DNA of 15,273 nucleotides from NCBI GenBank assembly GCA_000435615.1, contig FR881928.1:26576-41848 (forward strand). Direction: 5' to 3'. The notes under the pieces are model-generated. The model saw only the letters and a list, made by a program, of their open reading frames with translations. It ran no database searches and had not been told where the DNA came from. Shown piece after piece: positions 7,737 through 13,919 of the stretch (positions are counted from its first letter, which is position 1; the number at the start of each line of letters is the position of its first letter). This DNA is from Firmicutes bacterium CAG:238. GTDB lineage: Bacteria > Bacillota > Clostridia > Peptostreptococcales > Anaerovoracaceae. The translations under genes were made by a program, and so were the position numbers.

Positions 7737-8914
7737 TTTATTTGGATAACAGTGCCACAACCAGACCGTATGATGCGGTTACCGCAGCAATGACGGAGGC
7801 AATGAAGGACAATTTCGGCAATCCGTCGTCGCTTCATTCTCTTGGACTGCAGGCGGAAAAAGAAGTCAAAAATGCCAGAAAGACAGTGGCAAAATGCTTT
7901 GGTGCGGGGGAAGATGAGATTTATTTCACTTCCTGTGGAACGGAATCGGACAATACGGTTCTCATGGGAACGGCGCAGGCAAAGAAAAGAAGAGGAAACA
8001 AAATAATCGTTTCCGCTGTAGAGCATCCGGCCATTCTCGAACCTGCAAAAAGGCTGGAATCCATGGGATACAAGATCGATTATATCGGTGTTGACAGGCT
8101 TTGCAGACTGAACCTTGGGCAGCTTGCCGCTTCTCTTGACGACGAAACGATTCTGATATCCGCAATGGGTGTAAACAACGAAACCGGGACGATTATGCCG
8201 ATAGACAAGATTGCAGAGCTGAAGGATGCGTACAATCAGAAAAACGGCACGGATATATGGCTGCACTGCGATGCCGTGCAGGCACTCGGCAAGGTTTCTG
8301 TTAATGTCGGAAGAGAATACCGCGGAGTGGATTTTGTTTCGGCAAGTGCACATAAGATACACGGGCCGAAAGGAATGGGCGCACTTTATGCAAAGAAAGG
8401 CCTGAACCTTCCGCCTTTTATGCTCGGAGGAGGACAAGAAAGGCATATGCGCTCCGGCACGGAAAATACTCCGGGGATTATCGGCTTCGGAAAGGCATGT
8501 GAGATTGCGGACGAAAATTTTGTGCAGAGAACTTCGGCGATGAAAGAGGCAAGGCAGTATCTGCTCGATTTAATCAAAGACCAAATCGGAGATATTGTGA
8601 TAAACAGCCCGCAGGACGAGACAGGATGTCCGTCTGTGCTGAATGTTTCGTTCTTGGGAACGAGAGGAGAGGTTCTGCTGCATACGCTGGAACAGGACGG
8701 AATCTTCGTTTCCACAGGTTCTGCCTGCTCATCGAATCACTCGTCATCAAAAGGTTCGCATGTTTTGAACGCAATGGGATTATCCCCGAAAGAAATTGAG
8801 GGTGCAATAAGATTCAGTTTCAGTGAATTCAACACAAGAGAAGAAATGGAGTATGTTGCGGACAAACTTAAGACAGCCGTGATACGCTTCAGAAAGCTCG
8901 GATCTTTCAGATAA
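7730..8914 (+). CDS. nifS: Cysteine desulfurase, NifS/IscS family, probable sulfur donor to ThiI
   Basis: This PLP enzyme converts cysteine to alanine and carries the released sulfur as a persulfide on an active-site Cys. The 394 residues are the usual length. The N-terminus YLDNSATTRP is diagnostic. His99 in VEHPAIL stacks on PLP. Lys209 in SAHKIHGPKG is the Schiff-base Lys. Cys333 in STGSACSSNHSSSKGSHVL is the persulfide carrier on a mobile loop. RSGTENTPGIIGFG is the conserved substrate-binding stretch. It precedes thiI by 25 bases, as in the Bacillus subtilis nifZ-thiI pair, so a dedicated role in tRNA 4-thiouridine synthesis is likely. No iscU or nifU scaffold gene is nearby, which argues against a main Fe-S assembly role. 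The ATG at 7730 overlaps the MATE gene. Confidence 0.92.
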   Translation: MLVYLDNSATTRPYDAVTAAMTEAMKDNFGNPSSLHSLGLQAEKEVKNARKTVAKCFGAGEDEIYFTSCGTESDNTVLMGTAQAKKRRGNKIIVSAVEHPAILEPAKRLESMGYKIDYIGVDRLCRLNLGQLAASLDDETILISAMGVNNETGTIMPIDKIAELKDAYNQKNGTDIWLHCDAVQALGKVSVNVGREYRGVDFVSASAHKIHGPKGMGALYAKKGLNLPPFMLGGGQERHMRSGTENTPGIIGFGKACEIADENFVQRTSAMKEARQYLLDLIKDQIGDIVINSPQDETGCPSVLNVSFLGTRGEVLLHTLEQDGIFVSTGSACSSNHSSSKGSHVLNAMGLSPKEIEGAIRFSFSEFNTREEMEYVADKLKTAVIRFRKLGSFR

Positions 8915-8939
8915 GATATATTTAACGGAAGGAAATACA

Positions 8940-10124
8940 ATGAACGAACAAAATATTTTAATCGTAAGGTGCGGCGAGGTTGCACTCAAAGGAATGAACA
9001 AACCATATTTTGAGAGAATGCTGGTTGACAGAATAAGAAACAATCTCAAATCGTTCAAAGGCGTTGATGTAAGGCGCAGTGAGGGCTTGATTTTTGTGAG
9101 AGCCGACAAGGAACTTGACATTACCGCAATCATAAAGGAAATCTCCAAGGTATTCGGCGTTGCGTCTATAAGCAAAGCGGTTGAGGCACCTTCTGAACTT
9201 GACACAATCGGTGAAGAAGCCGTGGAATATATGAAAAACCTGATTTCCGAAAGAGGAATTCAGACTTTCAAGGTTGAGGCGAAGAGGGCAGACAAGAACT
9301 TCCCGGTTAAGTCCCCGGAAATCGGAAGGATTATCGGTGCCAAGGTGTTGATCGGCTGTAAGGTGCTCAAGGTGAATGTACACGATCCGGATGTTCTGCT
9401 TCACGTAGATGTCCGTCACGACCGTTCCTATATCTACGAAGGCAAAATCCCGGGGTTTGGGGGACTGCCGCTTGGTACAAACGGAAAGGGACTTACCCTT
9501 CTTTCCGGCGGAATCGACAGTCCTGTTGCAACATGGATGATGGCAAAACGCGGAATGATGATAGAAGCCGTGCATTTTCATTCCTATCCGTACACAAGCC
9601 GGAGGGCACAGGAAAAAGTTGAAGACCTTGCCAAAATTATAGCGACATACTGCGGACGGTTTAAGATGCATGTCATCAATCTCCTGCCGATTCAAGAGGC
9701 AATCGTTACAAACTGCCCGGAAGAGGAAACCACGATACTCGTGAGAAGATTCATGATGCGCATCGCCGAGAAAATCGCCGTAGACACGGGATGTCAGATG
9801 CTCATTACGGGTGAAAATCTAGGTCAGGTAGCGAGCCAGACGGCGGAAGCATTGGTGGTTACGGATGCAAGCGTGTCCCTTCCGGTAATGCGTCCATTGA
9901 TTGCTATGGACAAGGTTGATATTATGGCGAAGGCGGAGGAAATCGGTACATTTGAAACCTCCATACAGCCGTACGAGGACTGCTGCACCGTATTTCTGCC
10001 GAAACATCCGACAACCAAACCGAAACTCGCCCGGATTTTGGAATCTGAGAGCAAGCTTGATTGTGAGGCATTGATTGATGCGGCAATCAAACAGCAAGAA
10101 ATCGTTAACATCATACCGGAATAA
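8940..10124 (+). CDS. thiI: ThiI, tRNA 4-thiouridine synthetase, short form without rhodanese domain
   Basis: ThiI adenylates uridine 8 of certain tRNAs and replaces its oxygen with sulfur. The 394 residues comprise an N-terminal ferredoxin-like segment starting VRCGEVALKGMNKPYFE, a THUMP RNA-binding domain (about 60-165, ending in VDVRHDRSYIYEGKIPGFGG), and an ATP-pyrophosphatase domain with the PP-loop S189-G-G-I-D-S194. The conserved PYEDCCTVFLPKHP segment carries Cys348 and Cys349, near the position of the catalytic Cys344 of the E. coli enzyme. The C-terminal rhodanese domain of the E. coli protein is absent, as in most Firmicutes, so sulfur is expected to come directly from the adjacent NifS. 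The ATG at 8940 follows GGAAGG (8928-8933). A terminator follows immediately. Confidence 0.95.
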   Translation: MNEQNILIVRCGEVALKGMNKPYFERMLVDRIRNNLKSFKGVDVRRSEGLIFVRADKELDITAIIKEISKVFGVASISKAVEAPSELDTIGEEAVEYMKNLISERGIQTFKVEAKRADKNFPVKSPEIGRIIGAKVLIGCKVLKVNVHDPDVLLHVDVRHDRSYIYEGKIPGFGGLPLGTNGKGLTLLSGGIDSPVATWMMAKRGMMIEAVHFHSYPYTSRRAQEKVEDLAKIIATYCGRFKMHVINLLPIQEAIVTNCPEEETTILVRRFMMRIAEKIAVDTGCQMLITGENLGQVASQTAEALVVTDASVSLPVMRPLIAMDKVDIMAKAEEIGTFETSIQPYEDCCTVFLPKHPTTKPKLARILESESKLDCEALIDAAIKQQEIVNIIPE

Positions 10125-10135
10125 AAGAAAGAGAT

Positions 10136-10162
10136 GAAGCAGGTTTACCTGCTTTCTTTTTT
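10136..10162 (+). terminator. Rho-independent terminator after thiI
   Basis: AAGCAGG (10137-10143) and CCTGCTT (10148-10154) form a perfect seven-base-pair stem around a TTTA loop. A T-rich run (TTTCTTTTTT) continues to 10162. It starts 12 bases after the thiI stop and closes the MATE-nifS-thiI unit before the sporulation operon. Confidence 0.88.
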
Positions 10163-10197
10163 CGCCAAAACTAGTGCTTTATCGACACATTCTCCTA

Positions 10198-10227
10198 AAG
10201 ACAAGAACCCGGATTTGGATATATAAT
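10198..10227 (+). promoter_or_regulatory. Possible spoIIA operon promoter
   Basis: A perfect TATAAT (10222-10227) lies 18 bases after a weak -35 AAGACA (10198-10203), about 50 bases upstream of spoIIAA. In Bacillus this operon uses sigma H (AGGA-type -35, GAAT-type -10). No convincing sigma-H site was found here, so the true promoter is undecided. Confidence 0.3.
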
Positions 10228-10278
10228 GATAAGAAAGGAAAACGGGCTTTAGTGTGTGAAGCGAAAGGAGGAAACGAA

Positions 10279-10632
10279 TTGGAAGTTATATTCGCTGTTT
10301 CGGAACATATTTTAATTGCAGAGCTCCTCGGAGAGCTTGATCATCATGCGGCAGAGTATGTCAGAGAGGACATCGACGATGCCATGCGCGAAAATTCCGC
10401 AAGTTGTCTTGTCTTGGACTTTTCGAAGGTGCGATACATGGACAGCTCGGGAATCGGAGTCGTTCTCGGCAGATACAGGAAACTGAGTGCATCCGGCGGG
10501 GAAGTTGTAATCGCTTCCTGCTCGGAGACAGTCAAAAACATTTTAAATATGGCGGGGATTTTTTCGCTTATGCAATATGTCAATACAAAAGAAGAGGCAA
10601 TGACCTATTTCAGAGGAAAGGAAGTTTTGTAA
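10279..10632 (+). CDS. spoIIAA: SpoIIAA, anti-sigma F factor antagonist
   Basis: SpoIIAA frees sigma F in the forespore by binding SpoIIAB when dephosphorylated; SpoIIAB phosphorylates it and SpoIIE reverses this. The STAS-domain protein matches the Bacillus family closely: LGELDHHAAE at 17-26 and YMDSSGIGVVLGRY at 53-66. Ser56 is the phosphorylation site by alignment to Ser58 of Bacillus subtilis. The TTG at 10279 is chosen as start because AAAGGAGG (10264-10271) precedes it and it gives 117 residues, the family length. A GTG at 10174 in the same frame would add 35 unrelated residues. The stop overlaps the spoIIAB ATG by one base (TAATG), so the two are translationally coupled. Confidence 0.94.
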   Translation: MEVIFAVSEHILIAELLGELDHHAAEYVREDIDDAMRENSASCLVLDFSKVRYMDSSGIGVVLGRYRKLSASGGEVVIASCSETVKNILNMAGIFSLMQYVNTKEEAMTYFRGKEVL

Positions 10633-11075
10633 TGGAAAGAATATTCAAAGTACAACTTGAGGCAGATCTTGAAAATCAGGCACTTGCAAGGGCCGTTGCG
10701 GCAGCATACGCCGCCGAGCTCGACCCGACTGTAGAAGAACTAACCGAAATAAAGACGGCTGTTTCGGAGGCATTCAGCAATGCGGCAATACACGGATATC
10801 CCGACCGCACCGAGCAGAAAGGTATGGTAGAGATGGAATTCGGCACGCTGCCTGACAAAACATTAATCATCAAGGTAAGGGACACGGGAGTCGGCATAGA
10901 GAATATAGCACGCGCGATGGAGCCGCTGTTTACAACCGATACAGGAGACGAGCGTTCAGGAATGGGGTTTACGGTGATGGAAAGCTTTATGGACAAAATA
11001 AAGGTCGACTCAAAGCCGGGAAAAGGAACCAGCGTAACCATGGTAAAAAAACTGGATACCTATTATGAAATATAA
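10632..11075 (+). CDS. spoIIAB: SpoIIAB, anti-sigma F factor and SpoIIAA kinase
   Basis: SpoIIAB holds sigma F inactive as an ATP-bound dimer and phosphorylates SpoIIAA. The 147 residues equal the usual length and show the GHKL/HATPase fold: N box with Glu46 and Asn50 (SEAFSNAAIHGYP), G1 box DTGVGI at 84-89, and the lid and G2 box ERSGMGFTVMESFM at 107-120. Arg20 lies where Bacillus SpoIIAB has an Arg used to contact its partners. The ATG overlaps the spoIIAA stop, and GGAAAGGAAG upstream serves as ribosome binding site. It overlaps sigF by 11 bases, so all three genes are tightly coupled. Confidence 0.95.
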   Translation: MERIFKVQLEADLENQALARAVAAAYAAELDPTVEELTEIKTAVSEAFSNAAIHGYPDRTEQKGMVEMEFGTLPDKTLIIKVRDTGVGIENIARAMEPLFTTDTGDERSGMGFTVMESFMDKIKVDSKPGKGTSVTMVKKLDTYYEI

Positions 11076-11706
11076 CATGGAAGAGCTGGCGGAGCAGCAC
11101 GGTGGTCTGGTTAAGAGCATCGCAATCAGACTTTCGCGCGTATACAATGAGGAGGTCGAAGACCTGATTCAGATAGGATACATAGGGCTGATAAAAGCCG
11201 CCGAACGATTTGATGAATCCAGAGGGCTTGCGTTTTCCACTTACGCGGTTCCCATGATAACCGGCGAAATCCGCTCGCAGCTTCGCGATCACGGTGCGAT
11301 TAAGGTCAGCCGGTCACTGAAATCGGATGCATATGCGGTTCGCAGAGCCGAGAGTGCATTTATCACAAGATGCGGACGTTCGCCGAAACTCACGGAACTG
11401 GCGGAGGAAGCGGGGCTTTCCAAAGAACGGACCTGCGAGGCTCTTCAGGCAGCGGATGCAATGAAAAATTTTGAAGAATACGAGAAAGTAAGTCTCTGGA
11501 CAGACAATGAAAATGCGGAAATCACCCGGATTGATTTAAAGACAGAACTATCCGCTCTGCCTCCGCGCCAAAGGCAGGTAATTGTGCTGCGCTATTTTAA
11601 GGATATGACGCAGCAGCAGGTCGCAAACCATATGGGAATTTCGCAGGTTCAGGTCTGCCGTATCGAAAAAAATACACTGAGAGCATTACAAAAGTCGATG
11701 ACATAA
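11065..11706 (+). CDS. sigF: RNA polymerase sigma-F factor (early forespore), short N-terminus
   Basis: Sigma F directs the first forespore-specific transcription during sporulation. The 213 residues hold region 2 (about 12-82, with EDLIQIGYIGLIKAAERFD and FSTYAVPMITGEIR), region 3 (about 83-135, starting KVSRSLK) and region 4 (about 155-211, with a helix-turn-helix at MTQQQVANHMGISQVQVCRIE). Bacillus subtilis sigma F has 255 residues; here the start lacks most of the segment before region 2.1, and the linker between regions 3 and 4 is also shorter. Identification as sigma F rather than sigma G rests on the spoIIAA-spoIIAB context. The ATG at 11065 has no clear ribosome binding site and probably depends on coupling to spoIIAB; an alternative ATG lies at 11077. 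The last codons form one arm of the terminator. Confidence 0.92.
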   Translation: MKYNMEELAEQHGGLVKSIAIRLSRVYNEEVEDLIQIGYIGLIKAAERFDESRGLAFSTYAVPMITGEIRSQLRDHGAIKVSRSLKSDAYAVRRAESAFITRCGRSPKLTELAEEAGLSKERTCEALQAADAMKNFEEYEKVSLWTDNENAEITRIDLKTELSALPPRQRQVIVLRYFKDMTQQQVANHMGISQVQVCRIEKNTLRALQKSMT

Positions 11707-11727
11707 GCAGAGTTTTCGACTTTTTTT
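11690..11727 (+). terminator. Terminator of the spoIIA operon, overlapping the end of sigF
   Basis: AAAAGTCGA (11690-11698) pairs perfectly with TCGACTTTT (11716-11724), followed by further Ts to 11727. The left arm is within the last sigF codons and the TAA stop (11704-11706) lies in the 17-base loop. Confidence 0.72.
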
Positions 11728-11799
11728 GTCTTTCTTCTCTGTATTTGGTAAAGTTCCGATTAAAAAACATTATTTTCGCTGAAAATCGCAAAATATACC

Positions 11800-11828
11800 T
11801 TGCAAGATTGTAAAAAAAGTGCTTTAAT
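11800..11828 (+). promoter_or_regulatory. Sigma-A promoter of the bcd-etfB-etfA operon
   Basis: TTGCAA (11800-11805) and TTTAAT (11823-11828) have the ideal 17-base spacing. The predicted start near 11835 gives a leader of about 100 bases ending in an AAGGAGG site before bcd. An inverted repeat ATTTTC-GCT-GAAAAT lies at 11772-11786, just upstream of the -35. Confidence 0.65.
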
Positions 11829-11839
11829 AGTAGTGTATG

Positions 11840-11857
11840 TTGTTATGCTTTTAACAT
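11840..11857 (+). promoter_or_regulatory. Probable Rex (NADH/NAD+ sensor) operator
   Basis: The 18 bases match 12 of the 14 defined positions of the Rex consensus TTGTTAANNNNTTAACAA, with the perfect dyad TGTTA-six bases-TAACA in the right register. The site covers about +6 to +23 of the predicted bcd transcript, so bound Rex would block initiation or early elongation. Rex control of bcd-etf operons is established in clostridia; its use here is inferred. A further half-site CTAACAA lies at 11861-11867. Confidence 0.68.
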
Positions 11858-11934
11858 GGGCTAACAAGTCAAAAACAGACCCCTGCCTTATGCAAAAGGA
11901 AAGGTCGTTATTAATAATTTAAGGAGGCATTTAA

Positions 11935-13077
11935 ATGAACTTTCAACTGACGAAGGAACAAGAATTCGTAAGAAAAATGGTAAGAGAATTTGCCACTAAC
12001 GAAGTTGAACCTTTAGCTGCTGACATCGATAAGGAACACAGATTCCCTGTTGAAACAGTAGAAAAAATGGCTAAGTATGGTTTACTGGGAATCCCATTCC
12101 CTACACAGTACGGCGGAGCTGGCGGAGACCACATCTCCTACGCTATCACTGTAGAAGAGTTATCCAGAGTATGCGCATCCACAGGCGTTATCTGTTCCGC
12201 TCATACTTCATTATGCTGCTGGCCAATCTTCAACTGGGGTAATGAAGAACAGAAGATGAAATATCTTCCTGACTTACTTTCCGGTAAGAAGCTTGGTGCT
12301 TTCGGTTTAACTGAACCTAACGCAGGTACAGACGCATCCGGACAGCAGACAAGAGCAGAACTCGTTGACGGAAAATGGATCCTCAACGGCGCGAAAGTAT
12401 TCATCACAAACGGTGGATATGCAGACGTTTTCGTAGTGATGGCTATGACTGATAAGAAAAAAGGAAACCACGGAATTTCCGCATTCATCGTAGAAAAAGG
12501 CGATGAAGGATTCTCCATCGGTAAGACAGAAGATAAAATGGGTATCTGCGCATCTTCCACTACAGAACTTATTTTCCAGAACTGTGTAATTCCTGAAGAC
12601 AGATTACTTGGTCAGGTTGGCGACGGATTCAAGGTAGCTATGAGCACACTTGACGGCGGCCGTATCGGTATCGCTTCCCAGGCTTTAGGTATTGCTCAGG
12701 GTGCATTCGATGTAACAGTTGAATACATGCAGGCAAGAAAACAGTTCGGCAAGAAGCTTTCTCAGTTCCAGGCTCTTCAGTTCGAAATGGCTGACCTTAA
12801 GACAAGAATCGAAGCTGCAAGACTTTTAGTTTACAGAGCTGCTGACATGAAGGACAAACACCTCAACTACGGCGAAGCTGCTGCAATGGCTAAATTATAT
12901 GCTGCTGAAACTGCAATGGCTGTAACAACTAAGTGCGTACAGTACCACGGCGGTTACGGATATACTAAGGATTATCCGGTTGAAAGAATGATGAGAGACG
13001 CTAAGATTACTGAAATCTACGAAGGTACTTCCGAAGTTCAGAGAATGGTAATCGCTGGCAGAACTTTCAAGAAATAA
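11935..13077 (+). CDS. bcd: Short-chain (butyryl-CoA type) acyl-CoA dehydrogenase
   Basis: This FAD enzyme reduces crotonyl-CoA to butyryl-CoA in anaerobes, fed electrons by EtfAB. The 380 residues are the family length. Features in order: an N-terminal helical domain (FQLTKEQEFVRKMVREFA); the middle beta domain with FGLTEPNAGTDASGQQT, the flavin-contacting loop; then the C-terminal helical domain with ARKQFGKKLSQFQALQF and QYHGGYGYTKDYPVERMMRDAKI. Glu363 in IYEGTSEVQR is the catalytic base. The AAGGAGG ribosome binding site and strongly biased codons suggest high expression. It leads a bcd-etfB-etfA operon with 17- and 18-base gaps. Crotonyl-CoA is the likeliest substrate, but caffeyl-CoA reductase (CarC) of Acetobacterium belongs to the same family with a similar gene order, and other enoyl-CoAs cannot be excluded. 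Confidence 0.92.
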   Translation: MNFQLTKEQEFVRKMVREFATNEVEPLAADIDKEHRFPVETVEKMAKYGLLGIPFPTQYGGAGGDHISYAITVEELSRVCASTGVICSAHTSLCCWPIFNWGNEEQKMKYLPDLLSGKKLGAFGLTEPNAGTDASGQQTRAELVDGKWILNGAKVFITNGGYADVFVVMAMTDKKKGNHGISAFIVEKGDEGFSIGKTEDKMGICASSTTELIFQNCVIPEDRLLGQVGDGFKVAMSTLDGGRIGIASQALGIAQGAFDVTVEYMQARKQFGKKLSQFQALQFEMADLKTRIEAARLLVYRAADMKDKHLNYGEAAAMAKLYAAETAMAVTTKCVQYHGGYGYTKDYPVERMMRDAKITEIYEGTSEVQRMVIAGRTFKK

Positions 13078-13094
13078 GGTAGGAGGAGAAACAA

Positions 13095-13901
13095 ATGGCA
13101 TTTAAGATTATCGTATGCGCAAAGCAAGTTCCTGATACAAATGTTATCAAAATTAACCCTAAAACAGGAACATTAATCAGAGACGGTGTTCCATCAATCC
13201 TTAACCACGATGACAACAACGCTCTCGAAGAAGCATTAAAAATAAAAGACAAATATAAAGACGTAACTGTTACAGTTATCTCAATGGGACCTCCTCAGGC
13301 AACCGATCTTCTTTTCGAATGTATCGCAAAAGGCGCTGACGAAGGTATCCTTGTATCCGACAGAGCAGTTGGCGGTTCCGATACATGGGCTACTTCCAAC
13401 ACTCTTGAAGCTGCAATCAAGAAATGGGAAAAAGAAAACGGTCCTGCTGACTTAATCTTCGCAGGTCGTCAGGCTATCGACGGAGATACTGCTCAGGTAG
13501 GTCCGCAGATCGCTGAAAAGTTAGACCTTCCTCAGGTTACATATGTTGAAGAATTCCACATTGATGACAACCTTAAGGACATCACTGTTAAGAGACAGCT
13601 TGAAGACGGTTACGAATTAATCGCAATCAAAACTCCTTGCATGTTAACAGCTATCAAGGAATTAAACGAACCTAGATACATGAACATGAAGGGTATCTTC
13701 GGCGAAAAGGATATCAAAATCTGGAACGCAAAAGATATCGAAGTAGACCTTACTAAAGTAGGTCTTGAAGCTTCCCCGACAAATGTATTCAGATCATTCA
13801 CACCTGCACCTAAGGCTCCCGGTCAGGTTATCACAGGCGACTCTGAAAACGAACAGGCTAAGAACTTACTGATTCAGCTTAAGGGTAAGCATATCATCTA
13901 A
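13095..13901 (+). CDS. etfB: Electron transfer flavoprotein, beta subunit
   Basis: EtfB pairs with EtfA to carry electrons to the dehydrogenase. In clostridial bifurcating complexes the FAD near EtfB accepts a hydride from NADH and splits the two electrons between ferredoxin and the dehydrogenase. The 268 residues start KIIVCAKQVPDT, the standard EtfB opening. They contain VSDRAVGGSDTWATSNTL and FAGRQAIDGDTAQVGPQIAE (nucleotide and flavin binding), then the conserved TPCMLTAIKELNEPRYM loop that docks on the dehydrogenase partner. The start follows GTAGGAGGAG (13079-13088). Its position between bcd and a ferredoxin-fused etfA supports a bifurcating role, which remains an inference. Confidence 0.93.
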   Translation: MAFKIIVCAKQVPDTNVIKINPKTGTLIRDGVPSILNHDDNNALEEALKIKDKYKDVTVTVISMGPPQATDLLFECIAKGADEGILVSDRAVGGSDTWATSNTLEAAIKKWEKENGPADLIFAGRQAIDGDTAQVGPQIAEKLDLPQVTYVEEFHIDDNLKDITVKRQLEDGYELIAIKTPCMLTAIKELNEPRYMNMKGIFGEKDIKIWNAKDIEVDLTKVGLEASPTNVFRSFTPAPKAPGQVITGDSENEQAKNLLIQLKGKHII

Positions 13902-13919
13902 TAGGAGGAGGAAGATAAA

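Noticed and set aside
7733..8446. A 237-codon open frame on the minus strand opposite nifS
   Set aside because: It lies wholly within the clear nifS gene, has no recognisable motif and no plausible ribosome binding context.
8958..9695. A 245-codon open frame on the minus strand opposite thiI
   Set aside because: It is antisense to the conserved THUMP and PP-loop regions of thiI, with no protein-like motifs.
10233..10260. AAGGAAAA...GTGAAG as a sigma-H promoter for spoIIA
   Set aside because: The -10 lacks GAAT and the start would fall on the spoIIAA ribosome binding site.
10174..10278. GTG at 10174 as start of spoIIAA
   Set aside because: The 35 added residues do not resemble SpoIIAA, the stretch contains the TATAAT box, and the TTG at 10279 has a strong ribosome binding site and gives the family length.
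10404..10631. Upstream extension of the spoIIAB frame within spoIIAA
   Set aside because: It only overlaps spoIIAA in another frame; the ATG at 10632 gives exactly the SpoIIAB N-terminus.
11707..11799. A small gene between sigF and the bcd promoter
   Set aside because: Only terminator tail and AT-rich sequence with a short inverted repeat; no start codon with a ribosome binding site.
11878..11911. GACC...GGTC hairpin in the bcd leader as a riboswitch or attenuator
   Set aside because: Only two four-base-pair stems with an internal loop, no T-run and no match to a riboswitch class I know.
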